Source: Cinclus cinclus (Eukaryota; Chordata; Aves; Passeriformes; Cinclidae). Taken from it: a DNA stretch of 64,000 bases. The DNA is taken from NCBI RefSeq assembly GCF_963662255.1, contig NC_085047.1, forward strand, positions 55,426,006 to 55,490,005, in the 5' to 3' direction. Numbering within the stretch: position 1 is the stretch's first letter; every line of letters starts with the position of its first letter. A program made the position numbers and the translations under genes. Positions 1 through 14,074 of this stretch are shown one piece after another. The notes under the pieces were generated by a model. That model was not told the DNA's origin, searched no databases, and saw nothing but the letters and a program-made list of their open reading frames with translations.

Positions 1-3000
1 CCCCCTTTTAGCCACCCTTGTGCCTCCCAGCTTGAAGTTGTCATATTCAAAACAAGGCTGCTTGCAATCGCAGCTGCATCTGCAGTAACCGTGACACCTG
101 CTCCCAGCAGTGCTAGCTCTTCGCCTTCTGTCCTTTGGGTGGCCTTCTGTAAAGCTGTACAGCTCCAGCTTATATTCATCAGTAATATATTTATATTTAC
201 TAATTGTAGGGCACATTAGTGGCACAGTTAACTAAGCACAGCTTTCTTCTTTGCTCTAAAATCTGAGCAATTACAGCAAGGAAAACAATTCAGCAACATA
301 TCATTGCCTTGGTCCTTACCCTCTGTTCCCACCTTTAGAGGATTCTTTTAATTTCTGAACAGACTCAGGCCACAAAACCACCTGTGTGCCCTATGGCTGC
401 AACCCGCGCGTGCCAACAAGTCACTGTGTCCCATGGCACGCTGTGGCTGGGAATGCCCCACCAAGGGCATGTTCAGACATGAAGTCTGACCAGACAGGCC
501 AGAGGATACGATGTGGAAGGGAAAAGGGAAAGGCCATTTCCCAGGAAAGGCTTGGCAGTTTGACTTTTTGCCAGCTTTGCTTTGAATAATTAGCAATGCC
601 CGGGAATGCGGGCCGTGCTGTCAGTAGGGCGTTGTCTGGTTGCACACTCCGAGGTTGTCTCCACATCTGCCAGCAGCATCCAAGATCCCAATGCAAAGCT
701 CTGCTCTCTCACACAAAGTGTGGCACTGCGGCCCCTCTGTGAGGCCAGACCCTGCCCAAGGGCTGGGCAAAAGTGCAGAGCTCTGCAGGCAGGGCAGCCA
801 GCAGGGAGTAGGCAGGCACACGGAGCACCCACTGCCCTCATGGCACTGGCACCTGTTGTCTCATCTGACAAACTTTGCCTGTGCAGAAAGGTCAAATTCA
901 GAGGCTAAAGAAAAAGAAAATTAAAAACTGTCATTTATTTCAGAAACACATTTCTAAATGTTTACTCTTTAGAATATATTTAAATGTTTTCTAAACAGGA
1001 AATTTAAATGCTCCCCCAACTCAGCAGAGCTCCATCTTCAGAACACAGGTGTGAGGAGAGGTCCTGTTCAGTGGGACATGCTGCAAGCACAGGCACAACA
1101 CAAATGTCTTCTCAATGAACATCATCTGCCCTACTTGCACCACACTGTCACACACTAAGAAGTCTGTGTCATACAGAAACTAGGTTAAATGAAAAGGGTG
1201 TAGCTCTGTGAACCTTAATTTCAGCATTGTTTTGTACCTTCTGGGTCAGGACCTGAAGGTTTTTATCCATTCTTTTACAGATAGGAGTAGGTCCATAGGA
1301 GCTTTGCCTGAGTTAGAGCTAAGGCAGGAAATAGGGATTTGAGCTGGCTGCTGTGAGGGGGAAAAGACACCATCCTGAAAAATAAGCCTCATCAGCCTCC
1401 AGGTGCTACTGTGTGTGCATGTTTTATTGTGTTTTTAGCAGCCCAGCTGAACCCAGCCTTTCCAAAGGATGCATCGGAATGTCAAGCTGTGAAACTGCCG
1501 ATACTGCACCTTCCCCACTATTCCAAGCCTCCCTGTCAAAATAATAAATACTTGAAATTATAAACAAGTTAGCACATTGTGGTGGGGGACAATGTCCATA
1601 CCCTGCTGGTATGGACACACTCCCCATCCCTTGCCCCCAACTCTCACATGCCCTCTCTGCCCAGGGACAGGGACCACCTTCTCAAAAGTTATTCACAACC
1701 TCCAGGGACAAGACACACACTGACAATAAAAAATACTCTTGTGTTACAAGATTTGGGAGAGCCATGAGCAATCTTAAGCATAAAGCTGGGCAGGTTACTC
1801 ATGACTAACTGCTACATGGGCCACATCTTACTCTGCAAACATGGGGCAGGGGTCCAGGCTGTGCTTTCACAAGCAGCTCAACTCAGCAAGAGTGAGGAAA
1901 TCTGCTTTACTCCTTGTGGTAGCAAATCAGTACACAGCTTTCCCAGGTGATGCCATGCTTTCAGCAGTTGCTATTTACACTGGGAGAGAAGGAAGAGGGG
2001 GCTCATGCAGTCCTGGGCTTGTCTTTAAAGGGGATATTGACCTTAAAAGATGATCTAAAGTTTAGCTAAACAAAATTTCATCTGTTAGACATCAGGACAT
2101 ATTCTCCCAATGAACTTTCAGGTGGTGGACATGAGTCAGGTCAATAAGTTGGTTTACATTGTCTGTAAAGTCAGGTTTTATTACAGGTAAATATTTAAAT
2201 GCTGCTTGTGCATATTGAATGCCAATGACATTGTGCTGCAGTACTTGTTTTTCCGTATGGATCCACAATGTGGCCACCAGCACCAGTTGTGGTTTTTACA
2301 GCCTGGGTTACAGCTTGTCTTTACTTTTCTCCTTCAAACTGTGCTTACAGTAGTACTGGCTACTAAAAGACAAGCCCATTAGCAAATTCAGAACATCCTC
2401 TCATCTGTGTACCCTCTTTTCCTTCCTGGAAACCTCCTGTTAAAATGCTGCTAGAGAACAAGAGGAAATCAACATCATACAATTGTTTTTTAAGCCCAAA
2501 TACCAACCAAAAAAAGATTCTGCAATATTAAAATTTGTGTTTACAATGTGATAATGGTGTTTTCTCAATGTGATTGGCAATCATAAAAGCAAACACCTTA
2601 GGCCATGTCTACTGAGCACAGCTTAAGGTATTGGTCCTGGGGGAGCACTGGTGCTCAGCAGAGGAGCTCTGGTGTAACATATCCACTGACCTGCACTTGA
2701 ACCTACCACTTGCTGTTTTCCTCTCATAATCTAAATGTGGAAATGTGCTGTCTGGTCAGTAGCGTACTACCAAACCATTCAGCTAAATGCTCTGGATGCC
2801 ATAAAAGCGTGCCTGTGCTTGCAGCACCATAGCAAACAAACTTGTAAAATACAGCCCGAGCACGGCTCGCAGCCACTGGCACCGCAGCAGGCGCATGTGC
2901 TGCTGCGAGGCACCTTTGTAATGCAGCCAGGCAGCAGCTGTGTGCATTGCAGACATTGTGGGTGGGTGGCTGTCTGCGAGCTCAACAGCTGTCCCTACCG

Positions 3001-5654
3001 CCATGCCGGGCCAGCGCCCGGCCTCCCCGGAGAGCACCATGCATCCCTCAGCAGATTGGATTTTGGAGCACTCCGTGGTGAGAGCCGTGCTGCTGCTCAC
3101 ACCCATCCTCCTCGGTGGAGTTCTGAGTTTCGAGGGATGTGGCTGCCCCAGTCACTGGGAGATGCTGGTCAGCCCGGGCACAGGGTTCAGCTCTGAGTAA
3201 CTCAATTGGCTGCTGTGTCCATCTTCACAAAAAATGACTGCAGGCACCGACTGTTTGGTGGATATATCTGTGTTTAAAAAATACTAGGCAGTAAACTGCA
3301 GCTTTGTGCTTTTGCTTGTTTTTATTCCCCAGCCCTGAAGTTCAGTCAAATCCATGCATTTTGGTGAGCCTGTACGTCTGCTGCCTTTCGGTAAATCCCA
3401 TTTGTGGACGCTGGTTACACTAAAGTCATACCTGTGTTCATGACTGCAGCTTTATTAAAGGTTGCAATTAATACTTCCATAAATCTTCTCACCTTATGCC
3501 ACTGAGTAAGAAAGCATCCCTTAGTTTTTGCTACCCAAAGAAGTTCAAAAACCTTCATTTCCAAGTCTACTTGGATCTGCCAGGAGTGGAAGGATGATCT
3601 TGGCCACCATTGTAGAAACCCCTGGCTTGTGGTGTGAGGGGGTTGGGGCAGGCCAGAATCTCAGAAACATGAACCCCCAGAACTGCATCTCCTCATTGAA
3701 ATTCAGAAACTGCTGCAGTGGCTGTAGAGGCTACCAAAGGCTTGGATGGCAGTGATCCCCAAGGATAATGGCAGTCAGAGAGAGCAAAGTGCATGACCTC
3801 ACCTAAAACTGCCTGAAATCACTCTGCATCTTTCTATTGACTTCAGTGATCTTTGCCTCCCTCCCTGAATGAGTAACAAGGATCCCCACAGATTAGGCAA
3901 GTGAGAGGCATGAACAGACAGCTATTACAGCTTTGAAAGTGCTTACTTATATTTAGATACTTTTAACTTTCTACAAAAGTCTGGCAGTCTCCATGAGTAG
4001 TCATGGGTTGGCTTCTGGGGTGTTTTCCAGTTTCCTAGCGGAATCCCTGCTAGCCATTGTAATTGATCCTGTGAGCACAGCATATTTTACACTGTGAAGC
4101 GGGGGTTTTTCAGGCTGTACTTTGCAGTGACACTTGAATAACATCAAGCAAACTACTGGCTCTTTTTAAGTTGTAATGTGTCACTTAGAAAACCTTTGAG
4201 GAGGACCATACACTTTGTTCATTCTGATTAAAACACTGGAGTTTTTAAAGCTGCACAATATGCAGGAAAGCACCAACTGTGCAAGCAAAACCTTCTTTTT
4301 CCTTCCCAGGGTAACTGGTGAGCTCTACTGGATTTTGCATTCTGGTGATTTGCTCTGGACACTGAGGCAGGGCTGTGGCCCCTGGGGGAAGAGGGGCTGG
4401 CAGGGCTGGGCACACAGAGATCTGAATCTTCAGGACTATCTGGGGAGTGCACAATAGATGAATGTGGGGGCTGATTTTAAAAACAGCATCTTCCTTGCAA
4501 CTGCCAGTATGAAAGCTCCAGCTCAGAATACAGGGATCACAATGATGGAAGTGAAGGCTAAGCAGCTTCAGTGCAGGATGGGGAAACCATAGCTCTAAAC
4601 CCTTCCACAACATCTGAATAAAAAAAGAGAAGAGGACTTCTTACAGGCTTGATGTCATACTGAAGGGAAGATGGAAGAATGAACAGGACTTTTTAAAATA
4701 GTTGTATTACTTTTTTTTTTTCCCCGCATCAGAATATTAATTTCTTCTTTCCTCTCTCTTCATATGGCAAAGCAGTTGTGCTGCCCCCAAAGAGAGGCAG
4801 GCACAGGTTAGGTACTGGGACCAGCTGGGCAAGCCTTTCTCATTGCCTGGCTGAGGTCCTTTCCCAGCCATGAGCCTGCTCCACCTTACCTAGAAACACT
4901 TTCTAAAATCCAATTGAAAAGGAGAAAGGAATATGGAGTTACTTGAAGGATTTCTGTCCTGCTTGCTCCCTCTGACCTAACAGAGAGGAGAGGAAGGCAG
5001 AAGAGGAAACAAACTCGGAGGAGTCTGAGCAAATACTTTTGTGCTGCCTCAAAGCCCTCTAAATGCACCGGAGATATCTCAGAGCCCAGAGCCAGGGGCA
5101 ACAGAGACACCACAGGTCTCAGTGAGCCTGACACCCTCCACAGCTGTGTGATGCTGGAGTTGCTCCACTTAGATAATAACAGTGAACAACAAGCACTGGT
5201 GCCATGCTTCTCAGTAGGCCTCCAGGGCTTGGCAAAGGGGGCACAGGTCCATTTTGGGGACCTCTGTCCCTTGAAGAAACCAACTTACAAGCTAAAGGAG
5301 AGAGGTAGATCTGTGGTTTTCAATGACGTCTATGGGCCAATGCCAGAAGAAAACCAAATGAAAAATTACATATTGTATGTAATTATCAAATCTTAAACTC
5401 TGTGTTAAGAGAAGTGTCCAGAAACAGTTATTTTCATTACTCACTGAGGACCATCTATCTAGCAAATGATAGAGTTTGGAAGTTGTTTCATCAGTGCTTG
5501 CCAGACACCCACTTCTCTTATCAGACCTTTGCTCCCAAGGAGCACCGGGCTGGGAGAGCTCTCCTATGCTCACAACTTCTTCTTGGAATCACAATGACTT
5601 CTCTATATTTACAAAATCTTTATTAGCCCCCAGAGGCACCAGATAAAGACAAAA
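1..5654. other. Intergenic sequence, no gene seen
   Basis: No exon, RNA gene or recognisable repeat can be supported here. Most of the stretch is AT-rich. Two pockets, about 390-880 and about 2,840-3,190, are richer in G and C and contain overlapping open frames on both strands; one is a 153-codon plus frame at 2,735-3,196. These frames overlap each other on both strands, have mixed composition with no domain or repeat pattern, and match no protein family I know, so they are read as chance frames. A short poly-T tract lies near 4,711-4,721. Confidence 0.6.
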
Positions 5655-5880
5655 GACCATAAAAAAGTCCTTAGGAGGTCAGACTAAAGGTCCCTCTAGC
5701 CCAATATCCCGTCTCTAAAGCTGACAATGGGGAAGAGTACAGGACTAGGGCAAGCCTACAGTAAAACTACCATGATATACTCTGTCAGCCTCCAGTGATT
5801 TGGAGGTCAGGGACTTCCTGACCCAGAAATGGTATGTTTGTCTTTGCTGAACCTCTATTCCAAGCATTTGAATGCTACAG
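5655..5880 (+). repeat. Ancient amniote retroposon fragment (copy 1)
   Basis: The text runs through the landmarks of an old interspersed repeat that I recall from reptile and bird genomes. These are a 'ggtcagact..aggtccctctagcccaatatcc' opening, then 'tctctaaagctgacaatgggg', then 'agggcaagcctacagt', and finally 'tcagcctccagtgatttggaggtcagggacttcctgacccagaaatgg' (quoted in parts). A second copy with the same order of landmarks is at 63,236-63,450. I cannot name the family with certainty; an old CR1/L3-like LINE 3' end or a SINE derived from one is likely. The copy is heavily diverged, which fits an old insertion. Confidence 0.5.
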
Positions 5881-8800
5881 GAAAAAAACACTTAACTCAG
5901 CTGGTGAGAGAAATAAAAGTTCAGTATAAATACAAAGCTGGTGGAAGCAGACCAAAAGTTCATTTCAAAGCCCATGACATTATCTCCAAGAACACACTCA
6001 GCTTTCTGAGGCCAAGAAGCATCTTTTAGCCTGAGAGGCTCTGACTGCTCAGTAGTCCTGAAGCAGCACCCACCCAGACCTCTTCCTTCTTTCAGCTGAT
6101 CCTCCAGGAGAAAACAGGGAGGATGATGAGCTCTTAACATATAGGCCTGGGGCATTTGAAGCCTTCCCCTTCAATAATTCAGTCAAATGCTAAAGGTTCT
6201 TACAATAAATAGCAGGTAAGGTAGGTGTTTCCTTCAGGCATTAGACCAGTACCTCATACTGGAATGTGGTGGGCAAGTGAATTATTTACTGTCAGAGCAC
6301 AGCTATCCCAGCTGCAGTTAGTGCAAGGAAGTAGTTCAGATGTTGAAGTCAAGGGGTTTATCACAGTGGCCCAGACTCAGGCCAGATCATTGAGCAATGC
6401 CTGCACACTTGGCAAGTGTGTGCCAACAGCATCTCGGGACACACAGCTCCAGCAAAACGCTGCACCATGACCAGCAGTGTTCGGACCCAGGTCACAAGGA
6501 CAGCCACCCCAGTGGGTCTAAGCAGCAGCAACAACAAAAACAAGTATGGGTCCCTCTGCCACATGAAAGGCTGCACAAACATTCGTTCCTTTGCAACCTT
6601 TCTCCAGGGCCCCAGTGCTCACATGAAAGAACAACGGCACTTCAAACCTACCCCACTTTTCTCTTTCAGCCACCACATCCCCTATTGAAATCATTTCCTG
6701 TTTTATTTTTAAGATTGCTGCTGTCATGAGCTGTTGCTGGCATGGGGGTGGGGATGGGAAGGTTGTGTCTGCCCAGTGAGCACAATAGCCAGCTGTCACC
6801 TCCTTCCCAAGGTAGCTTTTACTGTTGCTGCTCTACAACATGGCATGATGGCAGAGGGAACACCCTGAGGAGCAAAGAGAGTGATGCGTGTCACTTCACT
6901 TCGTAGCATCTCTCCTGGAAAATCAAGGAAAACAGGTTTGACTAGACAAGCAGAAATAGCAGATTTGATGTTTGAGATCCTTGTGGTGCAAGAATATAAA
7001 AGCTGCAAGGGACAAGAGTATCTATTTGAGGGCGAGTCTTTGTAATTGGAAGAGAGATGCAACACAAAAATCCAAATGTCAGTTTGCAAGAGTGGCAGCT
7101 GGCATAACTGTCCCCTCTCCTTACAGCACATAGAGAAAAAAATTCAAACTGAAAATGGTTCTAAATGATATTGTTAAGCTGCATTATTCCTAGTTTTACC
7201 TTTGCCTCTGGGTCCCAGCTTCATGCTCAGTTTACACTGGGACAAGTCTGTTGGTCCATCATGCCCTCCCACAAGGTATTTTATTTGTCTTAAAAATATA
7301 GCAAGTGACATAATTTGAGTGAGATGAGGGTCAGATCGGAAGGCAGAACTGAAAATAGTAACAAACCAGCTGCTGGAAATTATTTCACAGACTCTGGAAC
7401 AAACTACTCAGTTTCACTAGGGGCCACTGTGCAGCACAGGATCAGCCCTTTTCCACAGGGCTGGTGTGAAGGACCAGTCACATCGTGGGCACCGCTCGGG
7501 AGAGGCGGGTATGTTTTGGTGCAACAAATTGATTTGAGGATAGCCAAGATTTTTTTTTTTCTCAAAGCAACTTCTTAAAAATTCACCAGAAATCCCCTTC
7601 TGAAGCTAGAGTAACTGCGAAATTTAGCTGCTTTTTGTTTTTTTTTCTTTTAATGCCAGAACTCATGTAATTTTCATGGCTGTGAATCAGAACATCTTCA
7701 TTCTTGTGGCATGTTCTTCACTTTTATGAACACTAATTTCACTACATTTTTAGAGTGGTGACTATAGCCACAGCATGGCTCTGCTAAGTTCCCACGGCTA
7801 CCAGTAGGACTTTTATGTGGGAAATCTGTGGGCAGCGGGGAGCCTCCCTGTTTGTATCAATATGAACTTCCCAAGAACATCAGACTGACATTTTCTCAGC
7901 CCCAGTAAGAGCACACATGCTCTCACTTAGAGCTCTCTTTTCCTAAGCTGAAGGACATGTGTGATCATTTTAATTTCATCCGTTTTCTAGCAGGCCTTTT
8001 GCATACACAGAAATGCTGCACAGATGAGGTTTTTTCCTCTCCAGCCAGCAGAAGCCCAATCCTACAAACTGCTGAGTGCCAATTGCAAGGCCCTGGGGGA
8101 CTCGAGCAAACACCAGGAGATCCTGGTATGGGGCATACTTCCAGCTTTCACGCTCCCAGCATTCTGGAGACCCTCAGTGCTGCAGAGACACCCGTGATCC
8201 CTCTCCACCATCAGAGACCAGGCTGCCAGTGCTGGCAGGTCATCGCTGGCACAGCCGTCTGCAAGAGTTTCCCAGCCTTTCGCTCAGTGGCTACGCATTC
8301 CAGAGATGACCAGACACAAACACATCTCCTGTACTTGCCTACTGGAGCACTTTCTGCAGCTGGGTAATGAGTCAAAGAGCACATTAGAAGCTTATATATA
8401 CTGCCTCTCCCAGCTGGGGGGAAAAAAAACTGACTTTTTTTTTATTTTTATTTTTTTCTCTCTCAGAACATAAAAATGTAGTGGAAGGCCAAAGAGTGAA
8501 TTGTATGGCTTCGTCTTTCTTAGAGATAATATATTGCAGGGAAGAATTAGCCATGGTGGGACACTGTTCCGTCAACCTTTAGAGAAGCCCACAAACACAA
8601 CAGGAACACACTTTGTGATCATATCAACTATTGCTTCCTATTTGCAAAACTGCAAACCTGTGGAAAGGTTTCAGGTTCATAATCTCTGATAAGAGGCATG
8701 CATACTCAGGAGTGTGAGGCATTGAGAAGCAGGGAAGCAGAAACAATCAATTCTTTATCACTTTAGTCAAAAAGGCTGATTTCTTTGTCAGTGAGAGATG

Positions 8801-11800
8801 CTCCAGCTTTGCATGAAGCTGAAGCCAAGAGAATCCTTAAACCTTGATCCTTCAGAACAAAACACTTGCGGCTCCCCCTTTTCGATTCAAAGTGTTCAAC
8901 TCTTTTATGAACCTGTCCTTTGGGAGCAGCTGCAACCTTCAGTCTTTGTACCAGGCTCCAGGTGAAGTCCACAACACACTACTCTGGGCATATTCCTCAA
9001 CATCATGCCACGCTTCCCACATGAAGACAGCAATATTGTGAGATATGCTGCTATTCAGCTAGCAGTGAGAATGTCAAAATATAATTTAGAGGGCTTGAAA
9101 TGGAAAAGAAAACATAAAGCTGAAGGTAGTTTTTATTCTTGTTGCAGCCAAGATGGTCTAGGACTGTAAGTGTGGTGAGGTTTGGAAAGAGGCCATATCT
9201 TTCCCAAGACCAACAGACATATATGGGGGAAAAAAACAAGATAACCTTCCTCTAGCTCAAAACTGTCACTTCTGGGCTTTAAAGTTCTGCATATTTCACT
9301 GCAAAAACCTGGAAATTCTTGTCCCAAGCACAACTGTCTTGATGCTGTGCTCATCATTGGCTTACAGCAGAAAAAGGAGCATGCACTCAGCTGCTGAGCA
9401 CTGCACGGGGTTGTACTGTTGCTTCATGATCAGAGGGAGCCCTGAGCATGTCAGACACCCAGAATCCTGAGTGGCAGTGGGGAAAGAAAAGGTGTCTCCA
9501 GACCTTTGCTAAATGGTGTCATGTTTTGGCAGTGCTTTATTCAAAAGGCTCAGGGAAATGAGGTTTTTTATAAGAGTGGAAGCACTGGAGAGTATACAGC
9601 AAAATTCAGACACTATTAGGTGCACTGGGAAGATTTATCACAGCGGGTTTGTGTACACTAACATCAGGGCAATGTTTCAATATACCTGTTACGAGATGCA
9701 TTGAGCCATTTGCAATCTCCCTTATTCTCTTTATGTCAGATAATGAGATTTGTAGCACATTCCAGGCCTGTTTCAAACAATTTTCAGTGAAAGTCAGAAA
9801 GCAAAACATCTAGAGACACTACACCAAGATTGGATTTCCCAGTGAAAATCCTCACCGAGGGCTAATGCAACAACTAGTGCAAGAATGCCAAAAAGATTTC
9901 TCTGGTGTCTGTAACTAGGGCCTGTTTTGAAGGCAGTGTCAGTGTCCTCATGTGCACATCTGTGTCTTTTCTCTTTAAAAAGCTGATGAACTCCTTGGCC
10001 AGAGAGAAGCCAAATGAGTTAAAGATCTCAGAGTTACCAACTTTTCTAAAAGCCACATGAAAATAATTGGCCAAATAGAAAAGAGGAGACCCATACACAA
10101 CCTCTACAAGAACTCAGGCTAGAAGTGGGGCTGTGGTATGAACCTCCATGTCATTATGTTCCCTGACACTCATCCTAGGGGGAAGAAGCTGTAACACTTC
10201 AACAGGGAGAATGGCTAGAACACGTCATTGTGCTCACCTGTTACACAAATCCACCCACTCTCAGCAGCCCTGACGTTTTTGAGTCATTCCTTATGGACAT
10301 TAGGACCGTGCTCATATTCAGGGCATGGGTCTACAGATGTGGTTTAGCTGGAGACCTCTGAGCTTCAGCCCTTTGAGTCAGCAGCCAGCTAACCACGCTC
10401 TACTGACTCCCTGACCTCAAATGCCCACTGGGAATCCCACCCAGCATCTGCAAGGAGAAAGCATACGTGGAGGTGAGCCGAATGTTGGGCTGGTGAGAGG
10501 GGCTGGAAAATAAGAAATGTGCAGAAAAATAAAGGCAAGCCACAAAAACAGGGCAGAAAAGAAGAAGATAAAAACTTTGGTCTCACTCCGCAAAACTTGT
10601 AAGAACTTTCTGGTATCGAGTTATATGAAGGGAAAGTGGGTGACTCTTGAGACACAGTAAAAATGAGATTAACTCACCTACTAAATTCTCAGTCATCCTC
10701 CTCTTATAACCACTGCCAGGAAGTATGAATAACCAATCTAAATTTAAATAGAACAAAAAAGAAAATACTATACAGTATGACTAGTCCACAAAGAAACCAT
10801 GAATTTGCTTTTTTAATAATTAAAAGCAATCCAGCAAGTTTTCCAAAGCACTCATCTCTTGTTCATGAAATAAAAGACTATCTTCACTGCCCATGTATGC
10901 CAAGTGTGCTGCATTATCTGCCCAGATAATTGCATTATTTTTCCCATTTGGATGAAATTGCATTTTGTGAGAGTGACAAAGTAATTCCCCAAGTGCCAAT
11001 TATTTCTCTGCTTAGAAAATACCATGTACAATTATTCCATTCATGGAAGAATTGAAATGTTTTAACTACCTACTTACTCATATTTTGTAAATTATGGAAG
11101 AAAAAAAATGTTCATTGCCACTACCAGCATGAGACAAATGTTTTACTGCATATGACCAGGGCTGACAAAATTTCCACCCCAAGCCCATTTGAGTTCAACT
11201 TGGGACAAGCCTTTCAGACGTTTTTAGGTTGTTTGTTTTTTTTTTTTACTTCTTGCTGTGCAGAACCAGTACACTCCTACAGCTCAGCTAACAGGCTACG
11301 TGCTTTGACCTTCAAAACCAGATTTCTAGATATCTTCACCCTTGGATATTTTTAATGTATTTCCTTCACTGAACATTAGAAATATTAATATCTGTGTCTC
11401 AAGAGCTCTCCTCCAGATACTGCCTGCAATGTAGCTCTCTGGGAGCCATTTGGAAAGAGACCATTTTTAATACCTTTCAGCAAAACTTTTTCACTCAAGT
11501 CGGTGAGTGTCGATACTATGCAAAACAATTAAAGGTGGTAGAAATGACTTCACAGGCAAAACTCTCCATGAGTCAAACTGTCCCCGAGCTACCACATTAA
11601 ATTGTGCTGATAAGAGGTGAGATTGCCAAATGCCATGGAGAGGACTTTGGCACATTAGCATCTGAGAACGTTTTCCCAGACATGAGTGTGGTCCCAGATC
11701 TGAAGTCCATTAAAGCCTTTTAATCACTCTGGATTTGGCTTTAGGAAAGAAGGGCAGTTTCTGGCGTTGTTGAGTTAGAGTGAGTGTACTGAAACAATCC

Positions 11801-13339
11801 AAGTCACTGAACTGTCGGTGCTGCTGCAATGGAAACAAAGGAGGAAGCAGAGCTGAAGGGATTTCTGAGAAACATCACAAACCAGTTAAGCGGGCAGGAA
11901 TTGGACAACATATCAAGGCATATGAAAAGAGGCTGCTTTCTAGAGATATGCCACCTGCAGCCATTTTGTCTGCCAGTAATCCAGTAATCAGATCCATACA
12001 TACGGATTATGTTACTGGGAAAGAAAAAATATGTAATTCAACAATGTCCATAAATTACAGACATAATCAAAGTTTTTAAAAATGCATCTGTTTCTCTATG
12101 CACAGCAGCTCCTGACTAAAAATTAATAGTGTGCTGCTTACTGTGCCTATATAGTGAACCTCAACAAGTCTAATTTCATGTTAAAATCACAAACATTTGC
12201 CTTTTATCAGAGAGAGAAGAGAGAAATTAGTATTCTCTTTTTCGTGTTTCAGAACACAAGTATGAGCTTTGAAGTCCTGTATTTGTGAAAGAAACCATCG
12301 TAGCCCATTAAAATGAGCTTTTGGTAGTGAAAAGGTTAACTAATTTGGTTTCCCCGATAAGTTTATCTATGATCAGAACTGAGTCATACAGAAAATCCTC
12401 CTACAAGATTTGACCTTTTACTTGTATCCCACACTGAGATAATATACTTAAAATGGATATCAATAAGAACTTTGTTTTAAAAAGCATATTTAAAATAAAT
12501 TACTTTTAAATAACAGAAACTGTTTTCAATTAGCCCTGTTAAAGGAAATCAACTAGAAAGTTATGTATGCTTTTTTTATTTTCCTTATATAAATTATACC
12601 CAGGAGTCCTATGATAGCAGCACTGTACAAACTATGCACTACCTTTATATTTATTTCTTATCAAAATAAACTTAACAAATTAGATTTGTTTTTACAGCAC
12701 TTTATATCCAATAATGACAATGTTGTATTGGTCCCAGGATAAAAACAATGAAAGTAGCAGCTGAATGGTATTTTTATTAAGAGTTAACAAAAATGTCTTG
12801 TGCAAACAGAGTATATAAAGAAAATTAATTCCATAATTCCTCATGATGAAGGCGTTCTTCTCTTTTTTTTTTTATTCTCACAATATCAATCTCATTTGGA
12901 AAGACCATTTTGAGGGGAAAACTTTAAGTTTTAGCATGACTTACTCAGCAAAATTATATGGCTGAACTTAAACATTGCTGACTGCTAGGATTTAATATTA
13001 GGACCTGGCAAATGTTTTGATAACTTAATACTTTTTAAAAGAAAACTTGTTTGTTACTGAAGATTTTGGGAGCCCAGAAGAAATATAATCTAAAAAAATA
13101 ACAGAACTAAAGATCCAAAGAGATGTTTCCTCTTTTTCCAACTTTTTCCATTTCCTCTACCTTAAACTGGTTCCCCCACGCTATCATTTTAGAAGCCTTT
13201 TTACTGGTGGTAGATTCAGATATACCCAAGATATTTACCATACAGCTCAGCAAGAGTCCATGTTTTCCTCCAGCAGTGCAACAGTGGAAAAATGGCAGGG
13301 CTAATAGTCTGGGGTTTGTTACTAAAAATGTCCTAACAC
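5881..13339. other. Intergenic sequence, no gene seen
   Basis: AT-rich sequence with short poly-T or poly-A tracts (for example 7,549-7,560, 8,436-8,457 and 11,228-11,239) and no supported gene. The longest frames, a 136-codon plus frame at 7,957-8,367 and a 110-codon plus frame at 6,397-6,729, lie in slightly GC-richer pockets and show no domain. A block near 10,895-11,060 is dense in homeodomain- and octamer-like words and is listed separately. Confidence 0.55.
10895..11060. promoter_or_regulatory. Candidate conserved non-coding element
   Basis: Inside about 165 bases there are several TAATTG/CAATTA-type homeodomain core words, two 'attgcat' octamer-half words, and 'agtgacaaag', all in non-repetitive AT-rich sequence with no open frame. 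Such word density is common in conserved enhancers beside developmental regulators. Conservation cannot be seen from a single sequence, so this is inference from word content only. Confidence 0.2.
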
Positions 13340-13372
13340 AAAAAAAAAATAAAATAAAAATAAAAATAAAAA
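13340..13372 (+). repeat. (AAAAT)n A-rich simple repeat
   Basis: A run of ten A residues passes into four to five AAAAT/AAATA units. Simple sequence of this kind often grows from an old poly-A tail, but no retroposon body is visible just upstream. Confidence 0.85.
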
Positions 13373-14037
13373 ATTAGAACATTGTTTAGAACATGTGGTT
13401 TTCTGCTATTAAGTTAACAGTGGAAAATGTCATTACTTTTAAAGTTAATTTTATTTTGTGGTGCGATTGTTCTCTAGACTGAAGCAGATTTTGTCTTAAA
13501 CAGAGCCTCTAATTCTACCTTACAGTTCAGCAAGTCACTTTCTGCATAGCCTGGCTAGATGCATGTTTAAAGTCCAGTGGTGAATTAAAAGGTAAAAAGG
13601 AAGAAAAAGTAACTTTTTCCCACATGTGCCCCTGGGGCTGCTAGCAGGTACTCATGTGCCATCTTCTCCAGCTCTTGCTCTAACTACAGGAGTTGTCCAA
13701 TAAAGATCTTGGGTTAAAGATGTTCTTTTAGCAGTGCTAACAATGTTTCTGCTTCTAACTCAAGATTAGAGTGCTCTGCCAGGACACATTAGAGGTTGGG
13801 CAAATTCTAACACCAGCTCCATGCAGGAAGCACCGTGGAGAAGCAGGGGTGAAAGAAAAGTGTGAAGTGGCCTGACGGCCCAAGGGCTCTGAAAATCAAA
13901 GGGGTAAAACAGAGAAGAAACATCTGACTTTTGATTGAGGCTATAGTGATTTATAGTAACAGAGAATGAAATCTGCAATTTGAGGGGAAAATGACCCCAA
14001 GCCAGAAGCCTTGTTTATAGCCTGCATGCTACACATG

Positions 14038-14042
<5 letters not shown>

Positions 14043-14072
<30 letters not shown>
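14043..14072. repeat. (AT)15 microsatellite
   Basis: Thirty bases of uninterrupted alternating A and T directly follow 'catac'. The tract is self-complementary and likely to vary in length between individuals. Confidence 0.95.

Positions 14073-14074
<2 letters not shown>

Noticed and set aside
2735..3196. 153-codon plus frame
   Set aside because: Overlaps frames on both strands in a GC-richer pocket, has no domain, signal peptide or splice context, and matches no family I know.
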